DNA of 47,969 bases. Source: Flavobacteriaceae bacterium (GTDB lineage: Bacteria; Bacteroidota; Bacteroidia; Flavobacteriales; Flavobacteriaceae). Location of the stretch: contig JAKIUU010000017.1 in the NCBI GenBank assembly GCA_021647405.1, positions 1 to 47,969 on the forward strand, in the 5' to 3' direction. The position numbers and the translations under genes are program-made. Below are positions 8,717 to 17,534 of the stretch, piece after piece. The notes under the pieces were generated by a model. The model had not been told where the DNA came from and searched no databases. It worked only from the letters and a program-made list of their open reading frames with translations. Each line of letters begins with the position of its first letter. Positions within the stretch are counted from its first letter, which is position 1.

Positions 8717-9493
8717 ATGAATTTTTCTGAATTGGGACAAATATTTATTGATAACTGGATTATTATAATTTTGTTTTTTCTCATTGCGGTTTTTTATTCA
8801 TCTGTAGGATTTGGAGGTGGCTCTAGTTATTTGGCGGTTTTGGCATTAACAGGCTTGGCTTTTACACAAATTAGAACCATAGCCTTACTTTGTAATATTG
8901 TGGTGGTTAGTGGCGGAACGTATGTTTATATAAAAAAAGATTTTTTTAATTATAGAAAGATTCTACCATTGGTTTTATTGAGTATTCCACTGGCCTTTTT
9001 TGGGGGCTATTTACAAATTAACGTAAAGACATTTTATATTTTATTAGGATTAACCTTAACAGTGGCAGCTGTTACTATGGGATTTTCAAAATATATTGAT
9101 AAAACAGAAAACCTTAAAGAGAGTACCCTTGTTAAAGATGCTTCATTTGGAGGTATTATCGGATTTATTTCTGGCATGGTTGGTATTGGTGGAGGGGTAT
9201 TTTTAGCCCCACTTTTACATTTAACAAAATGGGACACACCTAAAAGAATAGCGGCCACTTCTAGTTTTTTTATTTTGGTAAATTCAATTGCCGGATTGAT
9301 AGGGCAGTACCAAAATCCAGATTTTGAATTGGCACCAAAATTGACCCTTATTTTGGTGGCAACTGTTTTACTAGGAGGTCAAATTGGTTCGCGACTAAGT
9401 GCTCAATTTATTTCGCCAGTATTACTCAAACGTTTGACAGCAATTCTGATAGTTTTTGTTGGTATAAAAATATTGACAAAGTATTTGTTTTAA
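8717..9493 (+). CDS. TauE/SafE-family anion permease
   Basis: Integral inner-membrane protein with about eight hydrophobic segments in two related halves. The family hallmarks are the glycine-rich GFGGGSSYLAVLALTG near residues 31-46 and its repeat GMVGIGGGVFLAPLLHLTKW in the second half. The family exports or imports small organic or inorganic sulfur anions such as sulfite or sulfoacetate; several members have unknown substrates, and nothing nearby (no sulfite or taurine gene) indicates one here. It is divergent from acs. Its stop codon overlaps the convergent ppx stop by 4 nt. Confidence 0.85.
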   Translation: MNFSELGQIFIDNWIIIILFFLIAVFYSSVGFGGGSSYLAVLALTGLAFTQIRTIALLCNIVVVSGGTYVYIKKDFFNYRKILPLVLLSIPLAFFGGYLQINVKTFYILLGLTLTVAAVTMGFSKYIDKTENLKESTLVKDASFGGIIGFISGMVGIGGGVFLAPLLHLTKWDTPKRIAATSSFFILVNSIAGLIGQYQNPDFELAPKLTLILVATVLLGGQIGSRLSAQFISPVLLKRLTAILIVFVGIKILTKYLF

Positions 9494-10380
9494 GTCAGTT
9501 TTCCAGAATACAAACTTTTTATAATACCATCAGACAAACCAATTTTAGGCACATAAATATTGCGCGCACCACTCCATTTCATGGCAGAAAGGTAGATTTT
9601 AAGGGCAGGAATTATTACATCGGCGCGATCTGGATTGAGATTCAATTCACTGATGCGCTCCTCGTAACTCAGCGTCTTTAAAAAGCGGTATTGGGCATTT
9701 AGAAAAATATATGACAAAGCTATTTCAGGCTTTCTGCCAGACATTTTATGTATTTTATTGATGTTACCACCCGAGCCAATAAGGCTTAGTTTATGGAGTT
9801 CTTGTGTGTATTCTTTAATCCATTCTTCTGCGGCTTTCCAATCTTGTTTAGAAACTTTTTTATCTAACAGACGCACTGTGCCAATCAAAAATGATTTAGA
9901 ATGTGTAATCTTACCTTTTTTATAAATGTTAAATTCGGTACTACCACCGCCAACATCAACATATAGATAAGATTTATTCTCATCAATATAGTCGTGTAAA
10001 TCTGTAGATGAGATGATTAAAGCTTCAGTTTTGCCATCTATTATATCAATTTTTATTGTGGTTTTGGCAAAGATGGCATCGGCTACAGCCTGACCGTTTC
10101 GCGCTTCGCGCATAGCCGAAGTAGCACACGCTTTATAGTTTTCTACATTATTTACTTCCATCAAAAGTTTAAAAGCATTGAGTGCTTTTACCATTCTCGT
10201 TTCGCTTTCTTTAGAAATTTTACCTTTACTAAATACATCACTTCCCAATCTTATAGGTACCCTTACCAAAGACGCTTTTTTAAATTGAGTGGCTTTGTTG
10301 GGTACACTAATAATATTAGCGATAAGAAGCCTTATGGCATTTGAGCCTATGTCTATCGCTGCATATTTTTGAATTTTCAA
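9490..10380 (-). CDS. ppx: Ppx/GppA-family exopolyphosphatase
   Basis: Member of the actin/Hsp70-like ASKHA phosphatases that degrade polyphosphate or pppGpp. Phosphate 1 loop DIGSNAIRLLIA is at the N-terminus; the second glycine loop is YVDVGGGSTEF near residue 140; LIGSGGNINKIHKMSGR follows. At 296 residues it is the short form consisting only of the catalytic two-domain core, without the C-terminal HD region of E. coli Ppx. It is the last gene of a leftward set, 14 nt after the SixA-like phosphatase. Polyphosphate versus pppGpp preference cannot be read from the sequence. Confidence 0.88.
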   Translation of the reverse strand: MKIQKYAAIDIGSNAIRLLIANIISVPNKATQFKKASLVRVPIRLGSDVFSKGKISKESETRMVKALNAFKLLMEVNNVENYKACATSAMREARNGQAVADAIFAKTTIKIDIIDGKTEALIISSTDLHDYIDENKSYLYVDVGGGSTEFNIYKKGKITHSKSFLIGTVRLLDKKVSKQDWKAAEEWIKEYTQELHKLSLIGSGGNINKIHKMSGRKPEIALSYIFLNAQYRFLKTLSYEERISELNLNPDRADVIIPALKIYLSAMKWSGARNIYVPKIGLSDGIIKSLYSGKLT

Positions 10381-10394
10381 AGTGCTTGAAAGTT

Positions 10395-10886
10395 TTAAAT
10401 AGTATAAAATTTAGGAAATTCTTTTAAAATAGTTTTCCCTTTTTTAATGTTTTTCCAATGGTCTTCTTTAAACTTTATACCTACAATGCCACAAGTGGGT
10501 ACATTTTCAATTTTTTCATTGCCAAACTGATTTACAAAATCATTGATACCGTGATTGTGGCTAAAAATTATGGCCGAAGTAAAACCGTCATCTAAAGCGC
10601 GGATGGTTTTAACCAAATACCCATCGCTAAAACTGTAAAGCGATTTGTTTATTTTGAGATTGACAAACGGAAATTTAAAAGCTTCTGTAAAAATAACGGC
10701 GGTATGTAAAGCCCTATTGGCACTGCTTGACACAAAAACATCTGGCCTGCCAATTTTTTTTTGAAGTAATTTAGACATAAAATAGGCCGCTTTTATCCCT
10801 TTCTTTTTTAGGGGTCTGTCAATATCTTCAATGGCTTCGTAGTCCCACGATGATTTGGCATGTCTTACAATGTATAAGGTTTTCAT
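10395..10886 (-). CDS. SixA-like histidine phosphatase
   Basis: Small histidine-phosphatase-superfamily enzyme of 163 residues. The RHG motif appears as YIVRHAKSSWD (nucleophile His9), the second arginine region as DVFVSSSANRALHTA, and the distal catalytic His as IIFSHNHGIND near residue 110. SixA-type enzymes remove phosphate from histidine of phosphorelay proteins, but many small relatives have unknown substrates. Position directly before ppx, and after pdxH with a 22-nt gap, indicates one leftward transcript. The neighbouring ppx makes phosphate or polyphosphate metabolism a reasonable but unproven setting. Confidence 0.85.
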   Translation of the reverse strand: MKTLYIVRHAKSSWDYEAIEDIDRPLKKKGIKAAYFMSKLLQKKIGRPDVFVSSSANRALHTAVIFTEAFKFPFVNLKINKSLYSFSDGYLVKTIRALDDGFTSAIIFSHNHGINDFVNQFGNEKIENVPTCGIVGIKFKEDHWKNIKKGKTILKEFPKFYTI

Positions 10887-10908
10887 GTTTTAGGTTCGTT
10901 ATTTGTTT

Positions 10909-11556
10909 TTAGGGTTCTAGGCGTTCTTTTAAAAAGGAGAAATCGGCTTGTAAAGTATAGCGAATGCGGTCGTGCATGCGGTTTGGTCGTCCTTGCCAAA
11001 ACTCAATGCTTTGTGGTTTTACAAGATAACCGCCCCAGTTTTTTGGTCTGGGTATTTCTTTATTTTTAAATTTATTTTCGCAGTGTTTTAAAGCGGCGTC
11101 AAGTGCTTCACGCGATGTTGCTACATCACTTTGGTTAGAGGCCCAAGCCCCTAATTTACTGCCGTCTGGGCGCGATTCAAAATAGCCGTCAGATAAATTT
11201 TCTGATTGTTTTTCGGCAATACCTTTGATGATGACTTGGCGTTCTAAATTGGGCCAATAAAAGGACAGACATATTTTAGGATTAATGGCAATGGCTTTTC
11301 CTTTTTCGCTGTTGTAATTGGTGTAAAAAACAAAACCCTCCCAAGTAAAACGCTTGAGCAATACCATGCGGCTTTTAGGGTATCCATCTATGCCTAAGGT
11401 AGAAACAGTCATGGCATTTGGCTCGTCAATACCGCCAAAATTTTCAATTTCATAAAACCAAGTTTGGAAAAGCTCAAGCGGATTTTCAGGTGTGTTAGAC
11501 TCTAGAAGCTTGCCTTTTTGAAAAGTCTTGCGATAATTACTTAGGTCTTTTCCCAT
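10909..11556 (-). CDS. pdxH: Pyridoxamine 5'-phosphate oxidase
   Basis: FMN enzyme that oxidises pyridoxamine or pyridoxine 5'-phosphate to pyridoxal 5'-phosphate, the last step of vitamin B6 synthesis and salvage. Family signatures are present: PNAMTVSTLGIDGYPKSRMV, the FMN-binding FVFYTNYNSEKGK, LSFYWPNLERQVIIKG, SDGYFESRPDGSKLGAWAS, and the C-terminal signature EFWQGRPNRMHDRIRY. Its 215 residues match the family. It lies between a sodium/solute symporter gene and the SixA-like gene with gaps of 24 and 22 nt, so co-transcription is likely. PLP made here is needed by HemL, encoded further right, but no direct regulatory link is visible. Confidence 0.95.
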   Translation of the reverse strand: MGKDLSNYRKTFQKGKLLESNTPENPLELFQTWFYEIENFGGIDEPNAMTVSTLGIDGYPKSRMVLLKRFTWEGFVFYTNYNSEKGKAIAINPKICLSFYWPNLERQVIIKGIAEKQSENLSDGYFESRPDGSKLGAWASNQSDVATSREALDAALKHCENKFKNKEIPRPKNWGGYLVKPQSIEFWQGRPNRMHDRIRYTLQADFSFLKERLEP

Positions 11557-11580
11557 ATCTCAAAAATAATGATTTTATGG

Positions 11581-13050
11581 TTAATTTTCTACCTTTTTAG
11601 TTTTAATTATTAGTAATCCGATAAAGGTAATTAATCCGTTTAAGGCCAATAATTCGAAACCAAAAACATAACCACCAAGCCATTGTGTAGAATTGGCGTT
11701 TACAATGTAAGTTAACACAACAGAGAGTATCGCAATCAGCCATACAAAGCGGTCTTTTATAGCGTATTTTGTAAAGATACCGAATGCAAAAAGACCTAAA
11801 AGAGGCCCATAAGTATAAGAGGCAACTTGTAACAAACTGCTTATTACATTGTCTTTTAAAACATATTTAAAAATGATAATAACCGCTATTAACAATAAGC
11901 TCATCAGCACATGTACTTTATAGCGCGTACGCTTTTGTACGCTTTTGTCCTTTTTTTCAATATTTAAAAAATCGATACAAAAGGATGTTGTTAATGATGT
12001 TAAGGCACTGTCGGCACTGCTATAAGCAGCAGCAATTAATCCCAAAATAAACACCATTCCCATACCGATACCTAGATTGCCATTTAAAGCCACTTCTGGA
12101 AATAGGAGATCTGTTTTTACCTTGCCATCAACAATTGGTATTGCTATTCCGAATTTGTTGGCATAGATAAAGAGTAAAGCCCCTAAAAGGATAAAGATAA
12201 AGGTAACGACAAATAGGGTGAGGCTAAAAGAAATCATATTTTTTTGCGCTTCTTTTAAATTTTTGCAAGTCAGATTTTTTTGCATCATATCTTGATCGAG
12301 TCCTGTCATGCAAATGGTAATAAACATACCACCTACAAAAGATTTTATAAAATGATTCTTTGCTAAAAAGTCATCGAAAAAAAAGATATTGCTATAGTTT
12401 TTTAAATCGTCAGAAGTCAGAAACTCACCTAAACTCCAATCGAGTTTGTCAATTATAAAATAAATAGCTGCAAATGAGGCTGTTATCATAAAAAAAGTTT
12501 GCAGTGTATCTGTCCAAACAATTGTTTTTATACCACTTCTAAAAGTGTAAATCCATATCATTATAATTGAAAGGCTTACAGTTACTGCAAAAGGTATTCC
12601 CCAATTGTCAAAAACAAAATATTGCAATACCGAAGCCACTAAAAAGAGCCTAAAAGCAGCCCCTAATACTCTTGAGATAAAGAAAAAAGTAGTGCCTGTT
12701 TTGTAACTAATATTTCCAAATCTATAATCTAAATACTGATAAATTGAAGTGACATTTAATTTGTAATAAACAGGTAAAAGTACAAAGGCCACAATAAAAT
12801 AACCGGCTATATAACCCATAACAATTTGCATATAACTAAATTGTGTGGCATCTACCCAACCAGGTACAGATATAAAGGTTACGCCAGAGAGCGAGGCACC
12901 AACCATACCAAAAGCTACCAAATACCAAGGCGATTTTTTGTTGGCTTTAAAAAATATTTCATTACTGTCGTCTTTACCTGTTAAAAAAGAAATAAGAATT
13001 AACACACCAAAATAGGCGAGTATTAAAGAGATGATATAAATTGGGCTCAT
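11581..13050 (-). CDS. Sodium/solute symporter (SSS family)
   Basis: Integral membrane transporter with about 13 hydrophobic segments spread over 489 residues. The early segment FGMVGASLSGVTFISVPGW corresponds to the broken helix of the SSS core, and the middle carries TGLDQDMMQKNLTCKNLKEA, a loop strongly conserved in this family. GLIAAAYSSADSALTSLTTS matches the sodium-site helix. Substrate is unknown; flavobacterial homologues are usually annotated only as SSS transporters. It is probably the first gene of the leftward pdxH-sixA-ppx group (24-nt gap to pdxH). The divergent recR start is only 72 nt away, so the two share a compact promoter region. Confidence 0.88.
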   Translation of the reverse strand: MSPIYIISLILAYFGVLILISFLTGKDDSNEIFFKANKKSPWYLVAFGMVGASLSGVTFISVPGWVDATQFSYMQIVMGYIAGYFIVAFVLLPVYYKLNVTSIYQYLDYRFGNISYKTGTTFFFISRVLGAAFRLFLVASVLQYFVFDNWGIPFAVTVSLSIIMIWIYTFRSGIKTIVWTDTLQTFFMITASFAAIYFIIDKLDWSLGEFLTSDDLKNYSNIFFFDDFLAKNHFIKSFVGGMFITICMTGLDQDMMQKNLTCKNLKEAQKNMISFSLTLFVVTFIFILLGALLFIYANKFGIAIPIVDGKVKTDLLFPEVALNGNLGIGMGMVFILGLIAAAYSSADSALTSLTTSFCIDFLNIEKKDKSVQKRTRYKVHVLMSLLLIAVIIIFKYVLKDNVISSLLQVASYTYGPLLGLFAFGIFTKYAIKDRFVWLIAILSVVLTYIVNANSTQWLGGYVFGFELLALNGLITFIGLLIIKTKKVEN

Positions 13051-13109
13051 AAAAATAGGATGTTATTAAACAAAGAAACTAAAAAAAATCAAAATTTCGC
13101 TTGCTAATT

Positions 13110-13117
13110 GTACATTT
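13110..13117 (+). promoter_or_regulatory. Candidate -7 element of recR implying an almost leaderless transcript
   Basis: TACATTTG fits TAnnTTTG and ends 5 nt before the recR ATG at 13123. If it is used, transcription begins at or next to the start codon. No TTG is found at the standard distance upstream. Confidence 0.4.
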
Positions 13118-13122
13118 GTAGC

Positions 13123-13740
13123 ATGAATTTTTCTTCAAAATTATTAGGGCATGCTGTAAATCAGGTTTCACAGTTGCCAGGCATTGGTAAGCGGTCGGCA
13201 TTGCGCTTGGTTTTGCACCTTTTAAAACAACCCAAAACGCAGACTTTAAATTTGGCCGAAGCCTTAACCAACCTTCAGGAGCATATCTCGTATTGCAAAG
13301 GCTGTCACAATATTTCTGACACTGATATTTGCGAAATTTGTGCAAATAACAAACGAAACAAACAAATTATTTGCATTGTTGAAGATATTAGAGACGTAAT
13401 GGCTATTGAAAGCACCATGCAGTTTAATGGTGTTTACCATGTTTTGGGCGGTAAGATTTCGCCTATTGATGGTGTAGGGCCCCAAAATTTAAATATTGAA
13501 AGTTTGGTAGAAAAAGTAAAAACAGATACTGTTGAGGAACTTATCTTTGCTTTGAGCTCTACTATGGAAGGCGATACCACCAATTTTTACATCTTTAAAA
13601 TGATTAAAGCCTACAATGTTAAAATTTCTACTATTGCAAGGGGCATTGCTGTGGGCGATGAATTAGAGTATGCCGATGAAGTAACTTTAGGGCGCAGTAT
13701 TATCAATAGAGTTCCTTTTGAAAATTCTCTAAAAATTTAA
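13123..13740 (+). CDS. recR: Recombination mediator protein RecR
   Basis: Works with RecF and RecO to load RecA onto SSB-coated single-stranded DNA during gap repair. Layout from the ATG at 13123: helix-hairpin-helix near residues 11-35 (LPGIGKRSALRLVLHL), four-cysteine zinc finger Cys58, Cys61, Cys70 and Cys73 (CKGCHNISDTDICEIC), then a Toprim domain starting IICIVEDIRDVMAIE and containing YHVLGGKISPIDGVGP. The frame opens five codons earlier (13108), but the MNFSSKLL start matches the family and yields the usual 205 residues. The stop overlaps the next ATG (TAATG), indicating translational coupling to the glycosyltransferase gene. Confidence 0.96.
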   Translation: MNFSSKLLGHAVNQVSQLPGIGKRSALRLVLHLLKQPKTQTLNLAEALTNLQEHISYCKGCHNISDTDICEICANNKRNKQIICIVEDIRDVMAIESTMQFNGVYHVLGGKISPIDGVGPQNLNIESLVEKVKTDTVEELIFALSSTMEGDTTNFYIFKMIKAYNVKISTIARGIAVGDELEYADEVTLGRSIINRVPFENSLKI

Positions 13741-14873
13741 TGCAATTATCTGTAATCATAGTTAGCTATAACGCCAAACATTTTTTACACTTGTGTTTGC
13801 AAAGTGTGGTAAAAGCTATTGAAAAATTAAAGGCTGAAATTATTGTTGTAGACAATGCCTCAACAGATGGTACTTGCACGTTGGTACGCTCAGAATTTAA
13901 AAGTGTCAAACTGATTGCCAACACTGATAATATCGGGTTTGCAAAAGCAAATAATATGGGTGTCGCTAAAGCGAAAGGTGATTTTGTACTTATTTTAAAT
14001 CCAGATACAGTAGTAGCCGAAGATACCTTTACAAACTGCTTGACCTTTGCCAACACTCAAAATAATTTGGGTGCTTTGGGTGTGAAACTTATTGATGGTA
14101 CAGGGAATTTTTTACCCGAGAGCAAGCGTAATTTGCCAACACCTTTGGTTACATTATGTAAAATATTGGGCGTTAAATCTCAAAAATACGCTTATTATGC
14201 CAGCCATATTTCTGAAAATGATACAGGTGAAGTTACCATTTTAGTGGGGGCGTTTATGTTTTTAAAACGAGAGACCTACCTTGCTGTAAAAGGTTTTGAC
14301 ACCGATTATTTTATGTATGGCGAAGATATCGACCTGAGTTATAAGCTTAGCAAAGCAGGTTATCAAAACCATTATTTAGGTTCAGAGTCGGTTATTCATT
14401 TTAAAGGCGAGAGTACGCAGAAGGATGTTAAATACCTGAAGTATTTTTACAAGGCGATGTTTATTTTTTACAAAAAACACTTTAAGCGCAACTTTGCTTT
14501 TGAATTGATTTTATATTTGGGAATGACACTTTGGTTTTGGATTAAGTTTTTTCAAATTAAATTTAGCTTTTCTAAGAAGATTGAGGTAAAAGAAGCTGTT
14601 TATTTGGGAAGTAATTTGGCGGTTTTAAATAAACTTAAAATTCGATTTTCGGAATTAGACTTTAAAAAAAGTGACCTTTTGTTCGATTTAAAAACCGACT
14701 CTTTTGCTTTGCTATTTATTGATTTGGCCACAACATCTTTTAAAAAACTTATTAAAATTCTTGAAAAACACAAAAATTCACAATACAATTTTAGAATGCT
14801 CTTGCCAAATTTTGATGTTGTAATAGGCAGTGATAGTGCATCTGATAAGGGAGAAATTACGTTGCTAAATTAA
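13740..14873 (+). CDS. Family 2 glycosyltransferase (rhamnosyltransferase-like)
   Basis: GT-A fold inverting glycosyltransferase, probably acting on a cell-surface glycan. The N-terminal nucleotide-sugar site reads LSVIIVSYNAKHFLHLCLQS and IIVVDNASTDGT, with the metal-binding region FVLILNPDTVV and the acceptor-side motif YFMYGEDIDLSYKLSKAGY. These are typical of the rhamnosyltransferase/WbbL-like group. A hydrophobic stretch near residues 255-275 (ELILYLGMTLWFWIKFF) suggests membrane association, and about 100 C-terminal residues form an extra region of unknown role. The start overlaps the recR stop by one base; the 3' end overlaps the convergent acd gene by 4 nt. Sugar and acceptor cannot be deduced. 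Confidence 0.86.
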   Translation: MQLSVIIVSYNAKHFLHLCLQSVVKAIEKLKAEIIVVDNASTDGTCTLVRSEFKSVKLIANTDNIGFAKANNMGVAKAKGDFVLILNPDTVVAEDTFTNCLTFANTQNNLGALGVKLIDGTGNFLPESKRNLPTPLVTLCKILGVKSQKYAYYASHISENDTGEVTILVGAFMFLKRETYLAVKGFDTDYFMYGEDIDLSYKLSKAGYQNHYLGSESVIHFKGESTQKDVKYLKYFYKAMFIFYKKHFKRNFAFELILYLGMTLWFWIKFFQIKFSFSKKIEVKEAVYLGSNLAVLNKLKIRFSELDFKKSDLLFDLKTDSFALLFIDLATTSFKKLIKILEKHKNSQYNFRMLLPNFDVVIGSDSASDKGEITLLN

Positions 14874-16924
14874 TTTTCAATGCTGATGCGTGCATCAACA
14901 GCAATAATATTTTTGCCAGTGGCTATTAACGGGTTAATATCAATTTCTGTTATTTCTGGTATTGTTTTGACCAATAGTGATACTTTACTAATAAGCGAAG
15001 CAAATAATTCTAAATTTATACCAGGTTTTCCGCGATAGCCCTTTAAAAGTGGGTAGGCTTTAAGGTTTTTAATCATTTTCATGGCTTCGGTTTTAGAGAT
15101 GGGCAAAAGCCCTATACTGATGTCTTTTAATATTTCTACAAAAACACCACCCAAGCCACAAAGTATGAGATGTCCAAATGCGCCTTCTTTTTTAACGCCA
15201 ATAAATAACTCAGTTCCTTTGAGCATGGGCTGAATCAAAACACTTGTGGCTTCTGGAATTTGAATTAATTTTTCAAAATTTTTATTCAAACTGCGCTCGT
15301 TGTCAATGTTCAAAACCACCCCGCCAACATCGGTTTTATGAATAGGTCCTACCACTTTCATAACCATGGGAAAATCTATTTTCCTCGGTACTTTTTGTAA
15401 AGCTTGTTTTGTCTGAACGATTATTTCATCAACAGTAACAATACCAGCCAAATCTAAAATCGATTTTACATTTTTGGGTGCCAAAAAGCCATTCATCTCA
15501 GGAGTAATACAGGCTTTAAAGTCCTCTTTATTTAATGGCGATTCCACGACAAGCTCGTTTTGAAAATCTGTGTTGTAAATAGTGGCTAGGGCTTTGCCGA
15601 ACAGCACTTCATCGGTAAAAATAACATGGCCTTTATTTTTAAAATCGGCTATTTCTGCACGCACATTTACCACCGATGGCAATATGGGGTAGATGGGCTT
15701 TTTAGCCATATTAATATGTTTGTCCAATACATTGTAAACATCAAAAACCTGAGTTAAACCTGGGCTGCCAAAAATGACAGCAACAGCATCAATATCTTCA
15801 AATTGAGTTTCGCAAGCATTTAAAATAGCGTCTAATTGTGCTGCTGTACCAGTGGCTAAAAAATCAATGGGATTTGCTACAGATGAGCCATCAAATAATT
15901 TTTCGAGCAAAATAGCAGCTGCATTGCCTTCAATTTTAGGCACATTTAAGTTGTTTTTAGACAATACATCTGTCAACATTACCGCCGGTCCGCCGGCATG
16001 GGTAACAATAGCAATATTTTTGCCTTTTAAGCAGGGATACATAAACACAGTCGCCACGTGAATGAGTTCATTTCTACCATAGCATCTAACTATGCCAGCC
16101 TTTTTAAATAAAGCGTCAACGGCCATATCAGAATTGGCCAAAGCGCCAGTATGTGAAGAAGCGGCACGACTGCCTTCGGCTGTACTTCCTGCTTTTATGG
16201 CCGCAATTTTGCAGCCTTTTTTTATAAGAGATTGGGCGTGTTTAAGGAGCTTTTGCGGATTATTTACACTTTCTATGTACAATAATTTAATAGGGGAGCT
16301 TTCGCCTTTTTTATAAGTTTCGTCAAAATGTTCAAGCACTTCTTCAACGCCAATTTGCGCGCTATTGCCAACGGTATAAATACTTGAAAAAGGCAGGCCT
16401 AACTGCATGGCTGCTTCAATAATAAAAACTGCAGTAGCACCAGAACCCGAGATAAAATCGACGCCATTTTGTTGTAATTTGGGGATGGGTTTGGTAAAAA
16501 CACCTGCAAAATGCTGGTTGATAAGCCCGATATTATTAGGGCCTAATAAACTGCCACCAACTTGATTAATGACTTTTGCAATGTCTTTTTCAAGAGCCAA
16601 ACCCTCGGTGTCTTTTTCAGAAAACCCAGCCGAATAAATAATAAAAGCTTTTGTGTTTTTTGTTTCAGCTAAAATTTTAACTATCTCTAAAGTATATTTT
16701 GCGGCAATGGCAATAATGGCCAAATCAACCTGAGGTAAATCGGCGGTATTGTTGACACAATTTAATCCTTGAACCGTGTTTTTTTTAGGGTTTACAACAT
16801 ATAAATCGCCCTTAAAATGATGCGTTAAAAGATTGTTTAAAACACTGCCACCTGGACTTTGTAAATTGTCTGAACCGCCAACAACAGCTATGCTGCTAGG
16901 GTTTGTTAAATTTTTATGTAACAT
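14870..16924 (-). CDS. Acetate--CoA ligase (ADP-forming), fused alpha-beta
   Basis: NDP-forming acyl-CoA synthetase that converts acyl-CoA, ADP and phosphate into the free acid, CoA and ATP. Domains in order: CoA-binding Rossmann domain (about 1-130; IAVVGGSDNLQSPGGSV), the succinyl-CoA-synthetase-like flavodoxin region with the phospho-histidine motif RAASSHTGALANSD near residue 255, and the C-terminal ATP-grasp domain (about 460-684; VMKVVGPIHKTDVGGV). The 684-residue fusion is the single-chain form. It is the third gene after iorA and iorB on the leftward strand, so its most likely substrates are the acyl-CoA products of that oxidoreductase (aryl- or branched acyl-CoA), not only acetyl-CoA. 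Confidence 0.88.
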   Translation of the reverse strand: MLHKNLTNPSSIAVVGGSDNLQSPGGSVLNNLLTHHFKGDLYVVNPKKNTVQGLNCVNNTADLPQVDLAIIAIAAKYTLEIVKILAETKNTKAFIIYSAGFSEKDTEGLALEKDIAKVINQVGGSLLGPNNIGLINQHFAGVFTKPIPKLQQNGVDFISGSGATAVFIIEAAMQLGLPFSSIYTVGNSAQIGVEEVLEHFDETYKKGESSPIKLLYIESVNNPQKLLKHAQSLIKKGCKIAAIKAGSTAEGSRAASSHTGALANSDMAVDALFKKAGIVRCYGRNELIHVATVFMYPCLKGKNIAIVTHAGGPAVMLTDVLSKNNLNVPKIEGNAAAILLEKLFDGSSVANPIDFLATGTAAQLDAILNACETQFEDIDAVAVIFGSPGLTQVFDVYNVLDKHINMAKKPIYPILPSVVNVRAEIADFKNKGHVIFTDEVLFGKALATIYNTDFQNELVVESPLNKEDFKACITPEMNGFLAPKNVKSILDLAGIVTVDEIIVQTKQALQKVPRKIDFPMVMKVVGPIHKTDVGGVVLNIDNERSLNKNFEKLIQIPEATSVLIQPMLKGTELFIGVKKEGAFGHLILCGLGGVFVEILKDISIGLLPISKTEAMKMIKNLKAYPLLKGYRGKPGINLELFASLISKVSLLVKTIPEITEIDINPLIATGKNIIAVDARISIEN

Positions 16925-16954
16925 AGGCGTTTAATTTATATCAAGGTAGAAATT

Positions 16955-17530
16955 TTACTTTTTAGAATATTCTACCCCTTTTAAAAAGGCGGCGGTGTTT
17001 AGTTTAATAATGCGTTCTCCTTTTTTACTAAAGAGTTTTTTAATGGCTGCCAATACAACAGCTTCTGTAAATGGCAAAATACCTATAGAAGCGCCTAATA
17101 AAACCATGTTGGCTGCTTTTGAATTGCCAATTTTTTTTGCCGTATTTAAAGCATCGAGGATTATATGGTTTTTATGTGTTTCAATTTCTGATAAAACACC
17201 TTTTAAATCAGGGTAATGGGCAATATTATCAAAGGGGTTAGAATCGCTTACCAACCAGCCCTCTTTTTTTAAAAAAGGGAGGTATCGCAACAATTCCATT
17301 GGCTCTAAGGCGATGATTAAATCGGCTTTTCCAGAGGGAATTAAATCAGAAAATATAGGTTTGTCAGAAATCCGCACATGCGATTCTACCGCGCCACCAC
17401 GTTGGCTCATACCGTGAACTTCAGATTGTTTAACGTATAAGTTTTTTTGTAAAGCAGCAGTATCTAAAATGGCGGCAATGCTCAAAATACCTTGTCCGCC
17501 CACCCCCGCTAAGATTATATTTATTTTCAT
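16955..17530 (-). CDS. iorB: Indolepyruvate oxidoreductase subunit beta
   Basis: Gamma-type domain of the 2-oxoacid oxidoreductase family; together with IorA it decarboxylates arylpyruvates to aryl-CoA thioesters. Visible hallmarks: NIILAGVGGQGILSIAAILD at the N-terminus and SEVHGMSQRGGAVESHVRIS, the conserved loop contacting the catalytic partner, then DLIIALEPMELLRYLPFL. The length of 191 residues agrees with IorB. It sits 4 nt after iorA and 30 nt before acd. Substrate breadth (indolepyruvate, phenylpyruvate, hydroxyphenylpyruvate) is inferred from family knowledge only. Confidence 0.9.
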   Translation of the reverse strand: MKINIILAGVGGQGILSIAAILDTAALQKNLYVKQSEVHGMSQRGGAVESHVRISDKPIFSDLIPSGKADLIIALEPMELLRYLPFLKKEGWLVSDSNPFDNIAHYPDLKGVLSEIETHKNHIILDALNTAKKIGNSKAANMVLLGASIGILPFTEAVVLAAIKKLFSKKGERIIKLNTAAFLKGVEYSKK

Positions 17531-17534
17531 GATT

